Notes under the pieces: generated by a model | The model's input: the letters and a program-made list of their open reading frames with translations, nothing else | The model's database searches: none | Told to the model about the DNA's origin: nothing | Part shown: in pieces, positions 1 through 8,099 of the stretch | Layout of the letters: every line of letters begins with the position of its first letter | Numbering within the stretch: position 1 is the stretch's first letter | Program-made: the position numbers and the translations under genes | Assembly: GCF_036379515.1 (NCBI RefSeq) | Contig: NZ_DASVGN010000011.1 | Location: 62,001 to 126,000, forward strand | DNA length: 64,000 bases | Source of the DNA: Castellaniella sp036379515 | Lineage (GTDB): Bacteria > Pseudomonadota > Gammaproteobacteria > Burkholderiales > Burkholderiaceae_B | Direction of reading: 5' to 3'

Positions 1-633
1 CGGCTAGGCGAAGAACTGGCGCGCCTGCATCGCGTGCGGCCGCCATTACCCGAACTGGCGTTCCTTCCCATCCCCAAAGAATTACCTGCCCTGCACCGCG
101 TGCACATCTACCAACAGGCCTTGCGACAAATCGACGAGCCGCACCCGGTGCTGGATTGGGCCCTGAACTGGCTGACCGACCACGTACCCACCTCGCACGA
201 CTTGGTGCTCTGCCACTGCGACTTTCGAACCGGGAACTACATGGTGCAGAACGGCCGCCTGACCGCGGTTCTGGATTGGGAATTCGCAGCCTGGAGTGAC
301 CCTTACGAAGATCTGGGATGGCTCTGCTGCAAAAGCTGGCGCTTCGGGGCCCCCGTGCATGAGGTGGGCGGCTTGGGAGACAAGGCCGATCTCTTCAAAG
401 GCTACACCCGCATCTCTGGCCGCCCCGTAGACGCATCCGCCGTGGCGTACTGGGAAATCATGGGGCTGGTTCGCTGGGCAGTTGTCGCGTTGCAGCAGGC
501 CCAACGCCACCTTTCAGGTGAAGAACCCTCGATAGAGCTTGCACTGACCGGACGCATGGTGCCCGAAATGGAATACGACCTGCTGACACAGATCGAAGGG
601 CTCACCCAAACACCCCCTGGAGCGACATCATGA
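1..633 (+). CDS. APH-fold phosphotransferase, LvaA-like (5' truncated)
   Basis: C-terminal part of an aminoglycoside-phosphotransferase-fold kinase. The frame is already open at base 1, so the N-terminal half lies outside the window. The catalytic (Brenner-type) loop reads HCDFRTGN and the metal-binding segment reads LDWEFAAWSDPYEDLGWL. This family includes LvaA of the Pseudomonas levulinate pathway and the kinase domain of ACAD10/11, which phosphorylate the 4-hydroxyl of 4-hydroxyacyl-CoAs. The downstream gene overlaps it by 4 bases (ATGA) and is the DUF6285/LvaB partner, which supports that role over antibiotic resistance. Substrate is inferred. An acyl-CoA dehydrogenase gene would be expected upstream, outside the window. 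Confidence 0.8.
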   Translation, partial: RLGEELARLHRVRPPLPELAFLPIPKELPALHRVHIYQQALRQIDEPHPVLDWALNWLTDHVPTSHDLVLCHCDFRTGNYMVQNGRLTAVLDWEFAAWSDPYEDLGWLCCKSWRFGAPVHEVGGLGDKADLFKGYTRISGRPVDASAVAYWEIMGLVRWAVVALQQAQRHLSGEEPSIELALTGRMVPEMEYDLLTQIEGLTQTPPGATS

Positions 634-980
634 TCAATCAGCCCGACGGCGCTGCCCTGCTGCACGAGGCCCGACGCACCTTGATGGAACAGCTGTTGCC
701 TGCACTTCCCCCGAATCAGGCCTACACGGCTCGCATGGTAGCTCGCGCCATGGGTATCGCGGCACGCGAGTTGCAGTACAAAGACCACACCGCAGCAGCC
801 CTCTCGGACTTCCTGGATGCCTACGGCTTCGATGATCTGCCCGTGAACGAGCGCAGCCTCTGCAGCTTGATCCGCGAGCGAAAACTGACCGATGAAAGCC
901 GACCTTCACTCGTCGCGCTCCTGATGCTGCTCACGCGCAGTAAGCTTGAACTCAGCAACCCCAAGTACTTGCAGTCTTGA
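630..980 (+). CDS. DUF6285 protein, LvaB-like kinase partner
   Basis: Small soluble helical protein of 116 residues, recognised as the DUF6285 type that accompanies APH-family acyl-CoA kinases. In Pseudomonas putida the equivalent small protein LvaB is needed with LvaA for phosphorylation of 4-hydroxyvaleryl-CoA. Its start overlaps the stop of the kinase gene (ATGA), indicating translational coupling and probably a complex. No catalytic motif is visible. The family assignment rests on size, the N-terminal segment around LLHEARRTLMEQLLPALP, and context. The specific substrate in this organism is unknown. Confidence 0.7.
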   Translation: MINQPDGAALLHEARRTLMEQLLPALPPNQAYTARMVARAMGIAARELQYKDHTAAALSDFLDAYGFDDLPVNERSLCSLIRERKLTDESRPSLVALLMLLTRSKLELSNPKYLQS

Positions 981-1003
981 ATTCCCCCAAGGAAGGGACT
1001 TCC

Positions 1004-2650
1004 ATGGCAAACCACCCGTACGACACTGATCTGGACCCGCAGGAAGCCAACTATTCAGCCCTGACTCCCTTAAGTTTTCTCAAACGTTCGGCCTGGGTCT
1101 TCCCACAAAAGATCGCCATCATGGACGATGACGGCAATCTCACCTACGCCCAGTTCTATGACCGCTGCCTGCGCCTGGCAAGCGCACTGCAGTCGCTGGG
1201 CATCGCCCGCAACGACACCGTATCGGTGCTGTGCTTCAACAATCACGAACTGCTGGAAAGCCATTATTCCGTCCCCATGGCGGGAGCCGTGCTCAATGCT
1301 CTCAACACGCGCCTGGACGCAGCGACCATCCGTTTCATTCTGCAGCACGGCGAAGCGCGGGCACTGCTCTACGACACCGAATTCGAACCTCTAGTGGCTG
1401 AGGCCCTGCAGGGGTTGGACCAACATCCTATCTTGATTGCGATCGCCCACCGGCAGGCGGCGACCCCGGGCATGGCGGCATACGACTATGAAGCACTGAT
1501 TGCCTCTGGCAGCCCCGAGTTCAATTGGCAGAAGCCGCACAGCGAGTGGGATGCCATTTCACTGTGCTACACCTCGGGCACCACGGGCGACCCCAAGGGG
1601 GTCGTCTACCACCACAGGGGCGCCTACTTGTCGAGCCTGGGCAACGCCATGGCGTTCAACATGACGCCCGACACCGTCTACCTGTGGACCCTGCCCATGT
1701 TCCACTGCAACGGCTGGTGCTACACCTGGGCCATCACGGCTGTGGGCGGCACCCACGTATGTCTACGCAAAGTACAGTCCGACACTGTACTGGCTCACTT
1801 GCGTGATGACCATATCACCCATATGTGTGGCGCACCAGTCGTACTGAACCTGCTGGTCAACGACTTCAGCCGCGCCGACATTGTGCTGCCTGAAAAGGTT
1901 CAGTTTGCCTTGGGGGGCGCGGCACCTCCCAACGCCGTCATTGCCAAGGCTGCCCAGGTGGGGTTTGTAATCACGCACCTGTATGGCCTGACGGAAAGCT
2001 ACGGTCCTTCGACTGTCTGTGTCTGGCAAAATGAGTGGGAGAGTTTGAATCTGGACGACCTGTCCGCCAAAATGGCCCGCCAGGGCGTCGGGCTTTACGC
2101 CATGGACGACGTCCAGGTACTCGACGCCGCCACCGGCGCCCCCGTGCCCGCTGACGGCAAAACCTTGGGCGAGCTGGTCCATCGTGGCAACACCCTTATG
2201 AAGGGCTACCTGAAAAACCCAGCCAGTACCCGGAAGGCCTTCCAGGACGGGTGGTTTCACACGGGCGATTTAGCGGTTATGCACCCCGACGGCTACGCCG
2301 AGGTCAAGGACCGAGCCAAAGACATCATTATCTCGGGCGGCGAGAACATCTCCAGCAAAGAAGTCGAAGATGTGCTGTATCGCCATCCTCAGGTGCTGGA
2401 AGCCGCCGTAGTCGCCCGGCCCGATGACCACTGGGGCGAAGTCCCTTGTGCTTTCGTCTGCCTGAAGGACGACGCCCCGACCACCAGTGAACAGGACATC
2501 GTGGACTTCTGCCGCAAAGGAATGGCCTCGTTCAAGGTCCCCAAACAGGTCGTCTTCGGCGCATTACCTAAAACGTCCACCGGTAAAATTCGCAAGAACA
2601 TCTTAAGAGATCAGGTGCGAGGCCAACCGCCAGGAACCCCCCATCGCTGA
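1004..2650 (+). CDS. Acyl-CoA synthetase (AMP-forming), LvaE/AlkK-like
   Basis: ANL-superfamily ligase of 548 residues that would activate a carboxylic acid to its CoA thioester through an acyl-adenylate. Visible motifs are the P-loop-like YTSGTTGDPKGV, the A5 segment GLTESYGPS, the A7/A8 hinge WFHTGDLAVMHPDGY...DRAKDIIISGGENIS, and the C-terminal lysine region PKTSTGKIRK. The ATG at 1004 is preferred because AAGGAAGGG precedes it. A TTG at 977 overlapping the previous stop would add nine residues. It follows the LvaA/LvaB-like pair and precedes a TetR regulator, so it probably activates the substrate that the kinase pair later modifies. Chain-length preference cannot be read from sequence. 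Confidence 0.88.
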   Translation: MANHPYDTDLDPQEANYSALTPLSFLKRSAWVFPQKIAIMDDDGNLTYAQFYDRCLRLASALQSLGIARNDTVSVLCFNNHELLESHYSVPMAGAVLNALNTRLDAATIRFILQHGEARALLYDTEFEPLVAEALQGLDQHPILIAIAHRQAATPGMAAYDYEALIASGSPEFNWQKPHSEWDAISLCYTSGTTGDPKGVVYHHRGAYLSSLGNAMAFNMTPDTVYLWTLPMFHCNGWCYTWAITAVGGTHVCLRKVQSDTVLAHLRDDHITHMCGAPVVLNLLVNDFSRADIVLPEKVQFALGGAAPPNAVIAKAAQVGFVITHLYGLTESYGPSTVCVWQNEWESLNLDDLSAKMARQGVGLYAMDDVQVLDAATGAPVPADGKTLGELVHRGNTLMKGYLKNPASTRKAFQDGWFHTGDLAVMHPDGYAEVKDRAKDIIISGGENISSKEVEDVLYRHPQVLEAAVVARPDDHWGEVPCAFVCLKDDAPTTSEQDIVDFCRKGMASFKVPKQVVFGALPKTSTGKIRKNILRDQVRGQPPGTPHR

Positions 2651-2651
2651 T

Positions 2652-3344
2652 ATGACAGCAGACTACGAGAGCTTCCGGGCGCGACTGAGCCTGACCCGGA
2701 ACGACATCTATGCGGCCCTCCTGCAAGAGAACCAGGACCACATCCGCATCAAAAAACCGGCCGTCGCGATCAAGGGCCTGGGCAACATCGTCGAAGCCAC
2801 GCTGCGCCTGGCAGCCTCAAGGGGCTTTCACGCCATGTCGCTGCGCGACCTATGTGCAGAATCCGGGTTCAGCATCGGGGGCATCTACGCCTACATCAAG
2901 AATAAAGATGATCTGATTCGCCTCATCCAGAACTACGGCTTTCTGCTGACCCACAGAACACTACTCGCCGCCATACAAAATCAATCGCCCGGGACAGGGA
3001 AACTGCAAGCAGCCATCTGCACGCACCTGTTCCTCAGCGAAATGATGCCCGACTGGTTCAGCTTTTCTTTCATGGAAGCCAAGAACATGCCTCCACGGGA
3101 GAAACAGGAGGCCATCCGCGCCGCGCGCCAGATCGAAGACATCTTCTTCGACATCCTGGAAGAAGGTATTGCAGCGAATGCCTTTGGGCCCGTGAACACA
3201 CGACTGCTGGCGTCCTTGATCAAGGCACTCATGCAAGACTGGTACCTCAAACGCAGCAAATATCGCCGCCAGAAGATTGACGTAAATGCCTATGCGCAAA
3301 CGGTTTGCAACTTACTCGGATCTTATCTGCAAAGCCCACTCTGA
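2652..3344 (+). CDS. TetR/AcrR family transcriptional regulator
   Basis: Protein of 230 residues with an N-terminal TetR helix-turn-helix near residues 40-90. The recognition part is MSLRDLCAESGFSIGGIYAYIKNKDDL. The C-terminal ligand-binding domain is generic. It starts one base after the acyl-CoA ligase stop, so it belongs to that transcription unit, and it lies immediately upstream of the ABC importer promoter. The 20-bp dyad over that promoter's -10 region is a candidate operator. By analogy with regulators such as FadR/PsrA types it may sense an acyl-CoA made by the pathway; that is inference. Confidence 0.88.
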   Translation: MTADYESFRARLSLTRNDIYAALLQENQDHIRIKKPAVAIKGLGNIVEATLRLAASRGFHAMSLRDLCAESGFSIGGIYAYIKNKDDLIRLIQNYGFLLTHRTLLAAIQNQSPGTGKLQAAICTHLFLSEMMPDWFSFSFMEAKNMPPREKQEAIRAARQIEDIFFDILEEGIAANAFGPVNTRLLASLIKALMQDWYLKRSKYRRQKIDVNAYAQTVCNLLGSYLQSPL

Positions 3345-3360
3345 ATTTTGCCCACAATCT

Positions 3361-3389
3361 TTGACTTTAGCGAACAAGTGTTTTATTGT
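3361..3389 (+). promoter_or_regulatory. Predicted sigma-70 promoter of the ABC importer operon
   Basis: TTGACT at 3361-3366 and TATTGT at 3384-3389 are separated by 17 bases. It lies in the 136-base gap between the TetR gene and the substrate-binding protein gene, about 90 bases upstream of that start codon. The predicted start of transcription is near 3396. Confidence 0.6.
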
Positions 3390-3402
3390 TTTCTGGCAAT
3401 AA
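3383..3402. promoter_or_regulatory. Candidate TetR operator (dyad over the -10)
   Basis: Perfect inverted repeat TTATTG-N8-CAATAA that covers the predicted -10 element and start point. Its position is right for repression by the TetR-family protein encoded immediately upstream. No experimental link exists; this rests on position and symmetry. Confidence 0.45.
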
Positions 3403-3421
3403 GGCCACATTCATAGTGGCC
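3403..3421 (+). promoter_or_regulatory. Stem-loop in the leader of the ABC operon
   Basis: GGCCAC-N7-GTGGCC is a perfect 6-bp inverted repeat directly after the candidate operator. It would fall at the start of the predicted transcript. It could be a second protein site or an mRNA-stabilising hairpin. No U-tract follows, so it is not a terminator. Confidence 0.4.
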
Positions 3422-3480
3422 GCACTTTCACGCACTAGCTGGGTTCACCAGCCACCCGTGCAAAGACAGAGGAGACTTTC

Positions 3481-4701
3481 ATGAACAAATTTTCGCCTTC
3501 CATGGTGCTGGGCGCGCTTGCGGTTGCAGGCATGCTCTCCAGCGCTCCCGCACAAGCCCAAGACCCCATCCGCATCGGCGGCATCTACCTGATGTCCGGC
3601 AGCGCCGCCACCTATGGCGAATTCGCCAAACAGGGAGCCACGCTCGCCATCGACGAAGTCAATGCCAAGGGCGGTGTGCTCGGCCGCCAGCTGCACCTTC
3701 AGCTCGAGGACGGCCAAGGCAAGGCTGCCACAGCCATCCAGCTCGCCCGCAAAATGGTCTACCAGGACAAGGTCGACTTCATGATGGGGCTGGATAGCTC
3801 CGGGGTCGCGCAAGGTCTGGTACCCGTACTGCCCGAACTGGGCAAGCCCTTCATCATCACTCACGCAGCCACACCCGACGCAACCGGCAAGCTCTGCAAC
3901 AAATACACATTCCGCGATAGCGTCAACGTTGCGCAAATGATGGCGGGTGGCGCAGAAATCGCAGCCAAGACGGACGCCATCAAATGGACCACCATCGGGC
4001 CCGACTACGCCTTCGGTCACCAGTCCTGGGAATACTTCAGCGACAATCTGAAAGCGCACAATCCAAAGGTCGTCCTCATGAGCGACCAGCTTGCTTTCCC
4101 GCGATTCGGCGCTGAAGACTACACCCCCTTCATCAACAGCGTCATGCAGAGTAAACCCGATGGCGTGCTGATTTCACTCTGGGGGGGCGATCTGGTGAAC
4201 TTCGTGCGCCAGGCCAATGAGCGTGGCTTCTTCAAGCAGGGCTACAAGGTCTTCATGAACGTTGGTGCCGCCACCGAGGTCCTCACGGCCCTGGGCGACC
4301 AAATGCCGGCAGGCGTGTGGCTGGGCACGCGGTACTGGTACGCATCATGGGACAACCCCATGAACAAGCACTTTGTCGAAGCCTACAAAAAAGCCTACAA
4401 CCACCCGCCCAGCTATAACGCCGAAGGCGCCTACACGGCCATCTACGCGTTCAAGGCAGGCATTGAAAAGGCTGGCTCGGTGGACAGCGAAAAATTCATC
4501 AACGCACTGTCCGGCTTGACCATCCAGGCGCCTACCGGCAACCTGACCTTCCGCAAGGGCGACCACCAGGCACTTATCGGACCAACCTGGGGGCTGACGA
4601 GCGCCATGAACACTGAAGACAAGATTCGGTCGCTCACGCAGATCCATAACTTCGACGGTGCAAAGGTCACGCCACCCGTCGACCCAGCCTGCAAGCTGTG
4701 A
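3481..4701 (+). CDS. ABC transporter substrate-binding protein, Liv family
   Basis: Periplasmic type-I solute-binding protein of 406 residues. It has a Sec signal peptide (MNKFSPSM...SSAPAQAQ) and a mature start DPIRIGGIYLMSGSAATYGE typical of Peripla_BP_6 (LivJ/LivK-like) proteins. GAGGAGA precedes the ATG. It heads a five-gene importer operon with two permeases and two ATPases. Because the operon follows an acyl-CoA ligase and an LvaAB-like pair, the ligand is more likely a short organic or aromatic acid than a branched-chain amino acid. That is inference from context. Confidence 0.9.
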   Translation: MNKFSPSMVLGALAVAGMLSSAPAQAQDPIRIGGIYLMSGSAATYGEFAKQGATLAIDEVNAKGGVLGRQLHLQLEDGQGKAATAIQLARKMVYQDKVDFMMGLDSSGVAQGLVPVLPELGKPFIITHAATPDATGKLCNKYTFRDSVNVAQMMAGGAEIAAKTDAIKWTTIGPDYAFGHQSWEYFSDNLKAHNPKVVLMSDQLAFPRFGAEDYTPFINSVMQSKPDGVLISLWGGDLVNFVRQANERGFFKQGYKVFMNVGAATEVLTALGDQMPAGVWLGTRYWYASWDNPMNKHFVEAYKKAYNHPPSYNAEGAYTAIYAFKAGIEKAGSVDSEKFINALSGLTIQAPTGNLTFRKGDHQALIGPTWGLTSAMNTEDKIRSLTQIHNFDGAKVTPPVDPACKL

Positions 4702-4705
4702 CGAC

Positions 4706-5578
4706 ATGGGGGGCCTCGGTCTGGCGCTGCTGAACAGCCTGGATATCGGCCTGCTGCTCTTCATCATTGCAGTAGGCCTCAATATCATCTTCGGCGTTCT
4801 CAACGTCATCAACTTCGCGCATGGTGCACTCTACATGTTGGGTGCGTATCTGGCCTATACATGCATCGTCAGCCTGGGGTTCCCATTCTGGCTGACGCTG
4901 CTGTTCGCGCCGCTGATAGTGGCCGCCCTGGCAGTCGCCATCGACCGAGGCATGCTGCGCTTCATCTACCAACGTGAAGTCACCGACAGCCTGCTGCTCA
5001 CCTTCGCATTGCTGCTCATCCTCAACGAAGCCACGCGGCTCATCTGGGGGCCCGGAATCCACATCATCGACCCCCCTGCAGTGCTACAGGGTGCCATCCA
5101 ACTTGGGGGCGATCTAAGCTACCCACGCTACAGCGCCTTCGTACTGGTGGTGGGGGGACTGACGCTGCTGGGGCTGTGGCTGCTCTTTAACCGCACACGC
5201 ATCGGCAAGATCATGCGCGCGGCGGCTCTGGATCGCGAAATGGCTCAGGTGCTGTGCATCAACACGCGGCTGATGATCACCGGGGTCTTCGCCTTCGGTG
5301 CCTGGCTGGCCGCCGTTGGCGGGGTTGTTGCAGCCCCCATGCGGGCCATAGACCCCGGCATGGGGGACAAGATCATCATCGAAAGCTTCATCGTGGTGGT
5401 GATCGGCGGGCTGGGCAGCTTTCCGGGCGCCCTGCTGGGGGCCATCATCCTGGGCCTCATTCATGGTTTAGGAGGGCGGTATTTGCCCGATATCAACTTG
5501 GTGCTGCCTTTCATCGGTATGGCACTCGTGCTGCTCATCAAACCCCACGGCCTGCTGGGGTCAAGGAAATCGGCATGA
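4706..5578 (+). CDS. Branched-chain-type ABC permease (LivH-like)
   Basis: Inner-membrane permease of 290 residues with about eight hydrophobic segments and the LivH-type opening LNSLDIGLLLFIIAVGLNII. The segment GVLNVINFAHGALYMLGAY is characteristic of the family. The ATG at 4706, four bases after the previous stop, is preferred over upstream in-frame starts that would overlap the binding-protein gene. It ends in a 4-base overlap with the second permease. It forms the membrane heterodimer with the LivM-like protein. Confidence 0.92.
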   Translation: MGGLGLALLNSLDIGLLLFIIAVGLNIIFGVLNVINFAHGALYMLGAYLAYTCIVSLGFPFWLTLLFAPLIVAALAVAIDRGMLRFIYQREVTDSLLLTFALLLILNEATRLIWGPGIHIIDPPAVLQGAIQLGGDLSYPRYSAFVLVVGGLTLLGLWLLFNRTRIGKIMRAAALDREMAQVLCINTRLMITGVFAFGAWLAAVGGVVAAPMRAIDPGMGDKIIIESFIVVVIGGLGSFPGALLGAIILGLIHGLGGRYLPDINLVLPFIGMALVLLIKPHGLLGSRKSA

Positions 5579-6528
5579 ATACGCTCACGGGCCGTATCGG
5601 GCTCGCCATCTTGCTGGCCCTGCTGGTCGCCCTACCCTGGATCGCTCCCTTCTTCTATATTTTCATCGCGACGCAGATCCTCATCCTGGGGCTGTTCGCT
5701 GCCAGCTTCAATCTCATCTTCGGCTATACCGGCATGTTGAGCTTCGGGCATGCCGCGTTCTACGGCATAGGCGCCTACGCCACGGCTCTGCTGCTGCAAT
5801 CACTGCACTGGCCACTGCTCGCCTGCCTGCTGGTATCTTTCCTGGCGGGCGCCGTTCTGGCCCTGATCATCGGTTTCTTCTGCGTACGTCTGGACCAAGT
5901 CTATTTCGCCATGCTGACACTTGCCTTCGGCATGATGGTGTTCGCCGTGGTGCATCAGTGGCGCTCGGTCACCAACGGCAGCGACGGCATCTCAGGCTTC
6001 ACAGTGGGCTCACTTGGCCTGGGCTTGAATGTCACCCTGGGCAATCCTGCCGTGTATTACCACGTCGCTCTTATAGTGGTCGTGGTCGCCGGGCTCGTCC
6101 TGTACCGAATCTGCGGTTCGTCCTTTGGCATGGTTCTGCGCGCCATCCGCCAGAACCCGGAGCGAGTCGCTTTCTGCGGTCTCAACGTACGCCGCTATCG
6201 GTTGGCCGCGTTCACCATCGCTGGCGGCTTTGCAGGGCTCGCAGGTGGGTTGATGGCGCCTTTCCTGCGCATCGCCAGCCCTGAACTCGCCCACTGGACG
6301 ATGTCGGCCGAACCGGTCCTCATGACGATTCTCGGCGGCAGCGGCTACTTCCTGGGGCCATTCCTGGGTGCCGGCATTTTCGTGTTGCTCGAGACCTGGA
6401 TCAGCAGCCTTACCCAGGCCTGGATGCTGTTTCTCGGCATCATCCTTGCGCTCATGGTGATGTTCTTCAGAAACGGGGCGCTGGGTGTGGTCATGGGCGC
6501 CCTGCAGGCGCACCGGAACAAGGGCTAG
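5575..6528 (+). CDS. Branched-chain-type ABC permease (LivM-like)
   Basis: Second inner-membrane permease of the importer, 317 residues, strongly hydrophobic. The LivM signature region reads FNLIFGYTGMLSFGHAAFYG. The EAA-type ATPase-contact loop is around VLRAIRQNPERVAFCGLN. The ATG at 5575 overlaps the LivH-like stop (ATGA), indicating coupled translation. A longer upstream frame has no family similarity and is rejected. Confidence 0.92.
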   Translation: MNTLTGRIGLAILLALLVALPWIAPFFYIFIATQILILGLFAASFNLIFGYTGMLSFGHAAFYGIGAYATALLLQSLHWPLLACLLVSFLAGAVLALIIGFFCVRLDQVYFAMLTLAFGMMVFAVVHQWRSVTNGSDGISGFTVGSLGLGLNVTLGNPAVYYHVALIVVVVAGLVLYRICGSSFGMVLRAIRQNPERVAFCGLNVRRYRLAAFTIAGGFAGLAGGLMAPFLRIASPELAHWTMSAEPVLMTILGGSGYFLGPFLGAGIFVLLETWISSLTQAWMLFLGIILALMVMFFRNGALGVVMGALQAHRNKG

Positions 6529-6531
6529 GCC

Positions 6532-7311
6532 ATGGCACACGACTGCATCCTGCGCATCCAGCACCTGAGCAAACACTTTGGCGGCGTGAAGGCCGTCACG
6601 GACATCGACCTGGACGTCGATACGGGCGAGACCCTGGCCATCATAGGCCCCAACGGAGCGGGCAAGACCACCTTCTACAACCTGCTGTCAGGGCGGCTTG
6701 CACCCAGCAGCGGCAGCATTCAGTTCAAGGGCCGCGACATCACGGGGCTGCCGCCTCACGTCATCAGTCGCCTGGGCATCTCACGTTCTTTCCAGATCAA
6801 CAACATTTTCACCGAGATGACAGTGCGTGAAAACGTAGAGGTCGCGGTAACCGCGCAGCGACGCGAAGGCGGGCGTTGGGCCAACCGCGCCGCCACGAAT
6901 GGCGCCGTCCAGCACGAAGCCGACGCGCTCCTCACCAAGCTGTCACTTGCTCACCTGTCGGACCGCACCGCAGGCACCATCAGCTATGGTGACAAACGCC
7001 TGGTTGAAATTGCCATGGTGCTCGCCACGCAGCCTGAGCTGGTGCTGCTGGATGAGCCCACCGCCGGCATGACACCCGACGAAACCGGGCGAGTCGTCGA
7101 GCTCGTCCGCACCCTCGCCCGCACGGGTGATTACACATTCCTGGTCACCGAACACGACATGGGGGTAGTGTTCGACCTGGCTGACCGCATCTTGGTCATG
7201 CACCATGGCAGCCGTCTTGCTCTCGACGCGCCCGCCGTTGTGCGGGCCAACCCCGAAGTCCGCAAAGCCTATCTGGGCGACGAAGCGGCCGACATGGTGG
7301 AACCGGCATGA
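6532..7311 (+). CDS. ABC transporter ATP-binding protein (LivG-like)
   Basis: Cytoplasmic ATPase of 259 residues powering the Liv-type importer. Walker A is GPNGAGKTT near residues 39-47, the signature is the LivG-type SYGDKRLVEIAM rather than canonical LSGGQ, and Walker B is LVLLDEPTAGM. The switch histidine lies in TEHDMG. The C-terminal extension after the H-loop is typical of LivG. It begins three bases after the LivM-like stop and overlaps the LivF-like start by 4 bases. Confidence 0.93.
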   Translation: MAHDCILRIQHLSKHFGGVKAVTDIDLDVDTGETLAIIGPNGAGKTTFYNLLSGRLAPSSGSIQFKGRDITGLPPHVISRLGISRSFQINNIFTEMTVRENVEVAVTAQRREGGRWANRAATNGAVQHEADALLTKLSLAHLSDRTAGTISYGDKRLVEIAMVLATQPELVLLDEPTAGMTPDETGRVVELVRTLARTGDYTFLVTEHDMGVVFDLADRILVMHHGSRLALDAPAVVRANPEVRKAYLGDEAADMVEPA

Positions 7312-8009
7312 TCCTCGACGTCCAGAACATCCACACTTATTATGGCGAGAGCCACGCACTGCAAGGTGTTTCTCTCTCTCTGGAGGCTGGCGAAACTGTC
7401 TGCCTGCTGGGGCGCAACGGCGCAGGCAAAAGCACGACCCTGCGCAGCATCATGGGCCTCACGCCGCCGCGACAGGGCCAAATCTTATTCGATGGCAAAG
7501 ACATCGCAGGCCACGCGGCCTGGCGCATCGCCCGTCAGGGCATAGGCCTGGTTCCCGAAGACCGGCGTATTTTCCCAGGGTTGTCCGTCCGCGAAAACCT
7601 TGAGATCAGCGAATACCACCGCCCGGGCAGCACCCGCACCTGGAGCACGGAACGCATCTTCGACCAATACCCCATGCTGGCAGAACTGGCCGACCGCGAC
7701 GGCGGCAATCTGTCAGGAGGGCAGCAACAAATGCTGGCGGTGGCGCGCTCACTCATGAGCGAGCCGCGCGTTCTTCTGCTCGACGAACCCAACGAAGGCC
7801 TGGCCCCCGTCATCGTCAAGCAAATCGGCGAGCTCATCGACACACTCTCCAAGACCACCACCATCCTGTTCACTGATCAGAGCGTGCACTTCGCGTTGCG
7901 CCACGCGCGCCGCGCCTACATCCTCGAAAAGGGTCGCATCGTGCACACGGCCACCAGCGGTGACCTGTTGCAAGACACTGATACCCAACACCGGTATTTG
8001 TCGGTTTAA
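7308..8009 (+). CDS. ABC transporter ATP-binding protein (LivF-like)
   Basis: Second ATPase of the importer, 233 residues. Walker A is GRNGAGKST, the signature is LSGGQQQMLAVAR, and Walker B is VLLLDEPNEGLAP as in LivF. It overlaps the LivG-like gene by 4 bases and is the last gene of the operon. The following 90 bases to dapF hold a weak GATAAT at 8029-8034 and a small stem (ACGCAC...GTGCGT) but no clear terminator. Confidence 0.93.
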   Translation: MILDVQNIHTYYGESHALQGVSLSLEAGETVCLLGRNGAGKSTTLRSIMGLTPPRQGQILFDGKDIAGHAAWRIARQGIGLVPEDRRIFPGLSVRENLEISEYHRPGSTRTWSTERIFDQYPMLAELADRDGGNLSGGQQQMLAVARSLMSEPRVLLLDEPNEGLAPVIVKQIGELIDTLSKTTTILFTDQSVHFALRHARRAYILEKGRIVHTATSGDLLQDTDTQHRYLSV

Positions 8010-8099
8010 GCTTTAGCCCGATTTGCAGGATAATCCGTAGGCGACGCACTGACACGGTGCGTGCAAACCGACGTTCATCGATGAAAGGATCGGCAGCTC

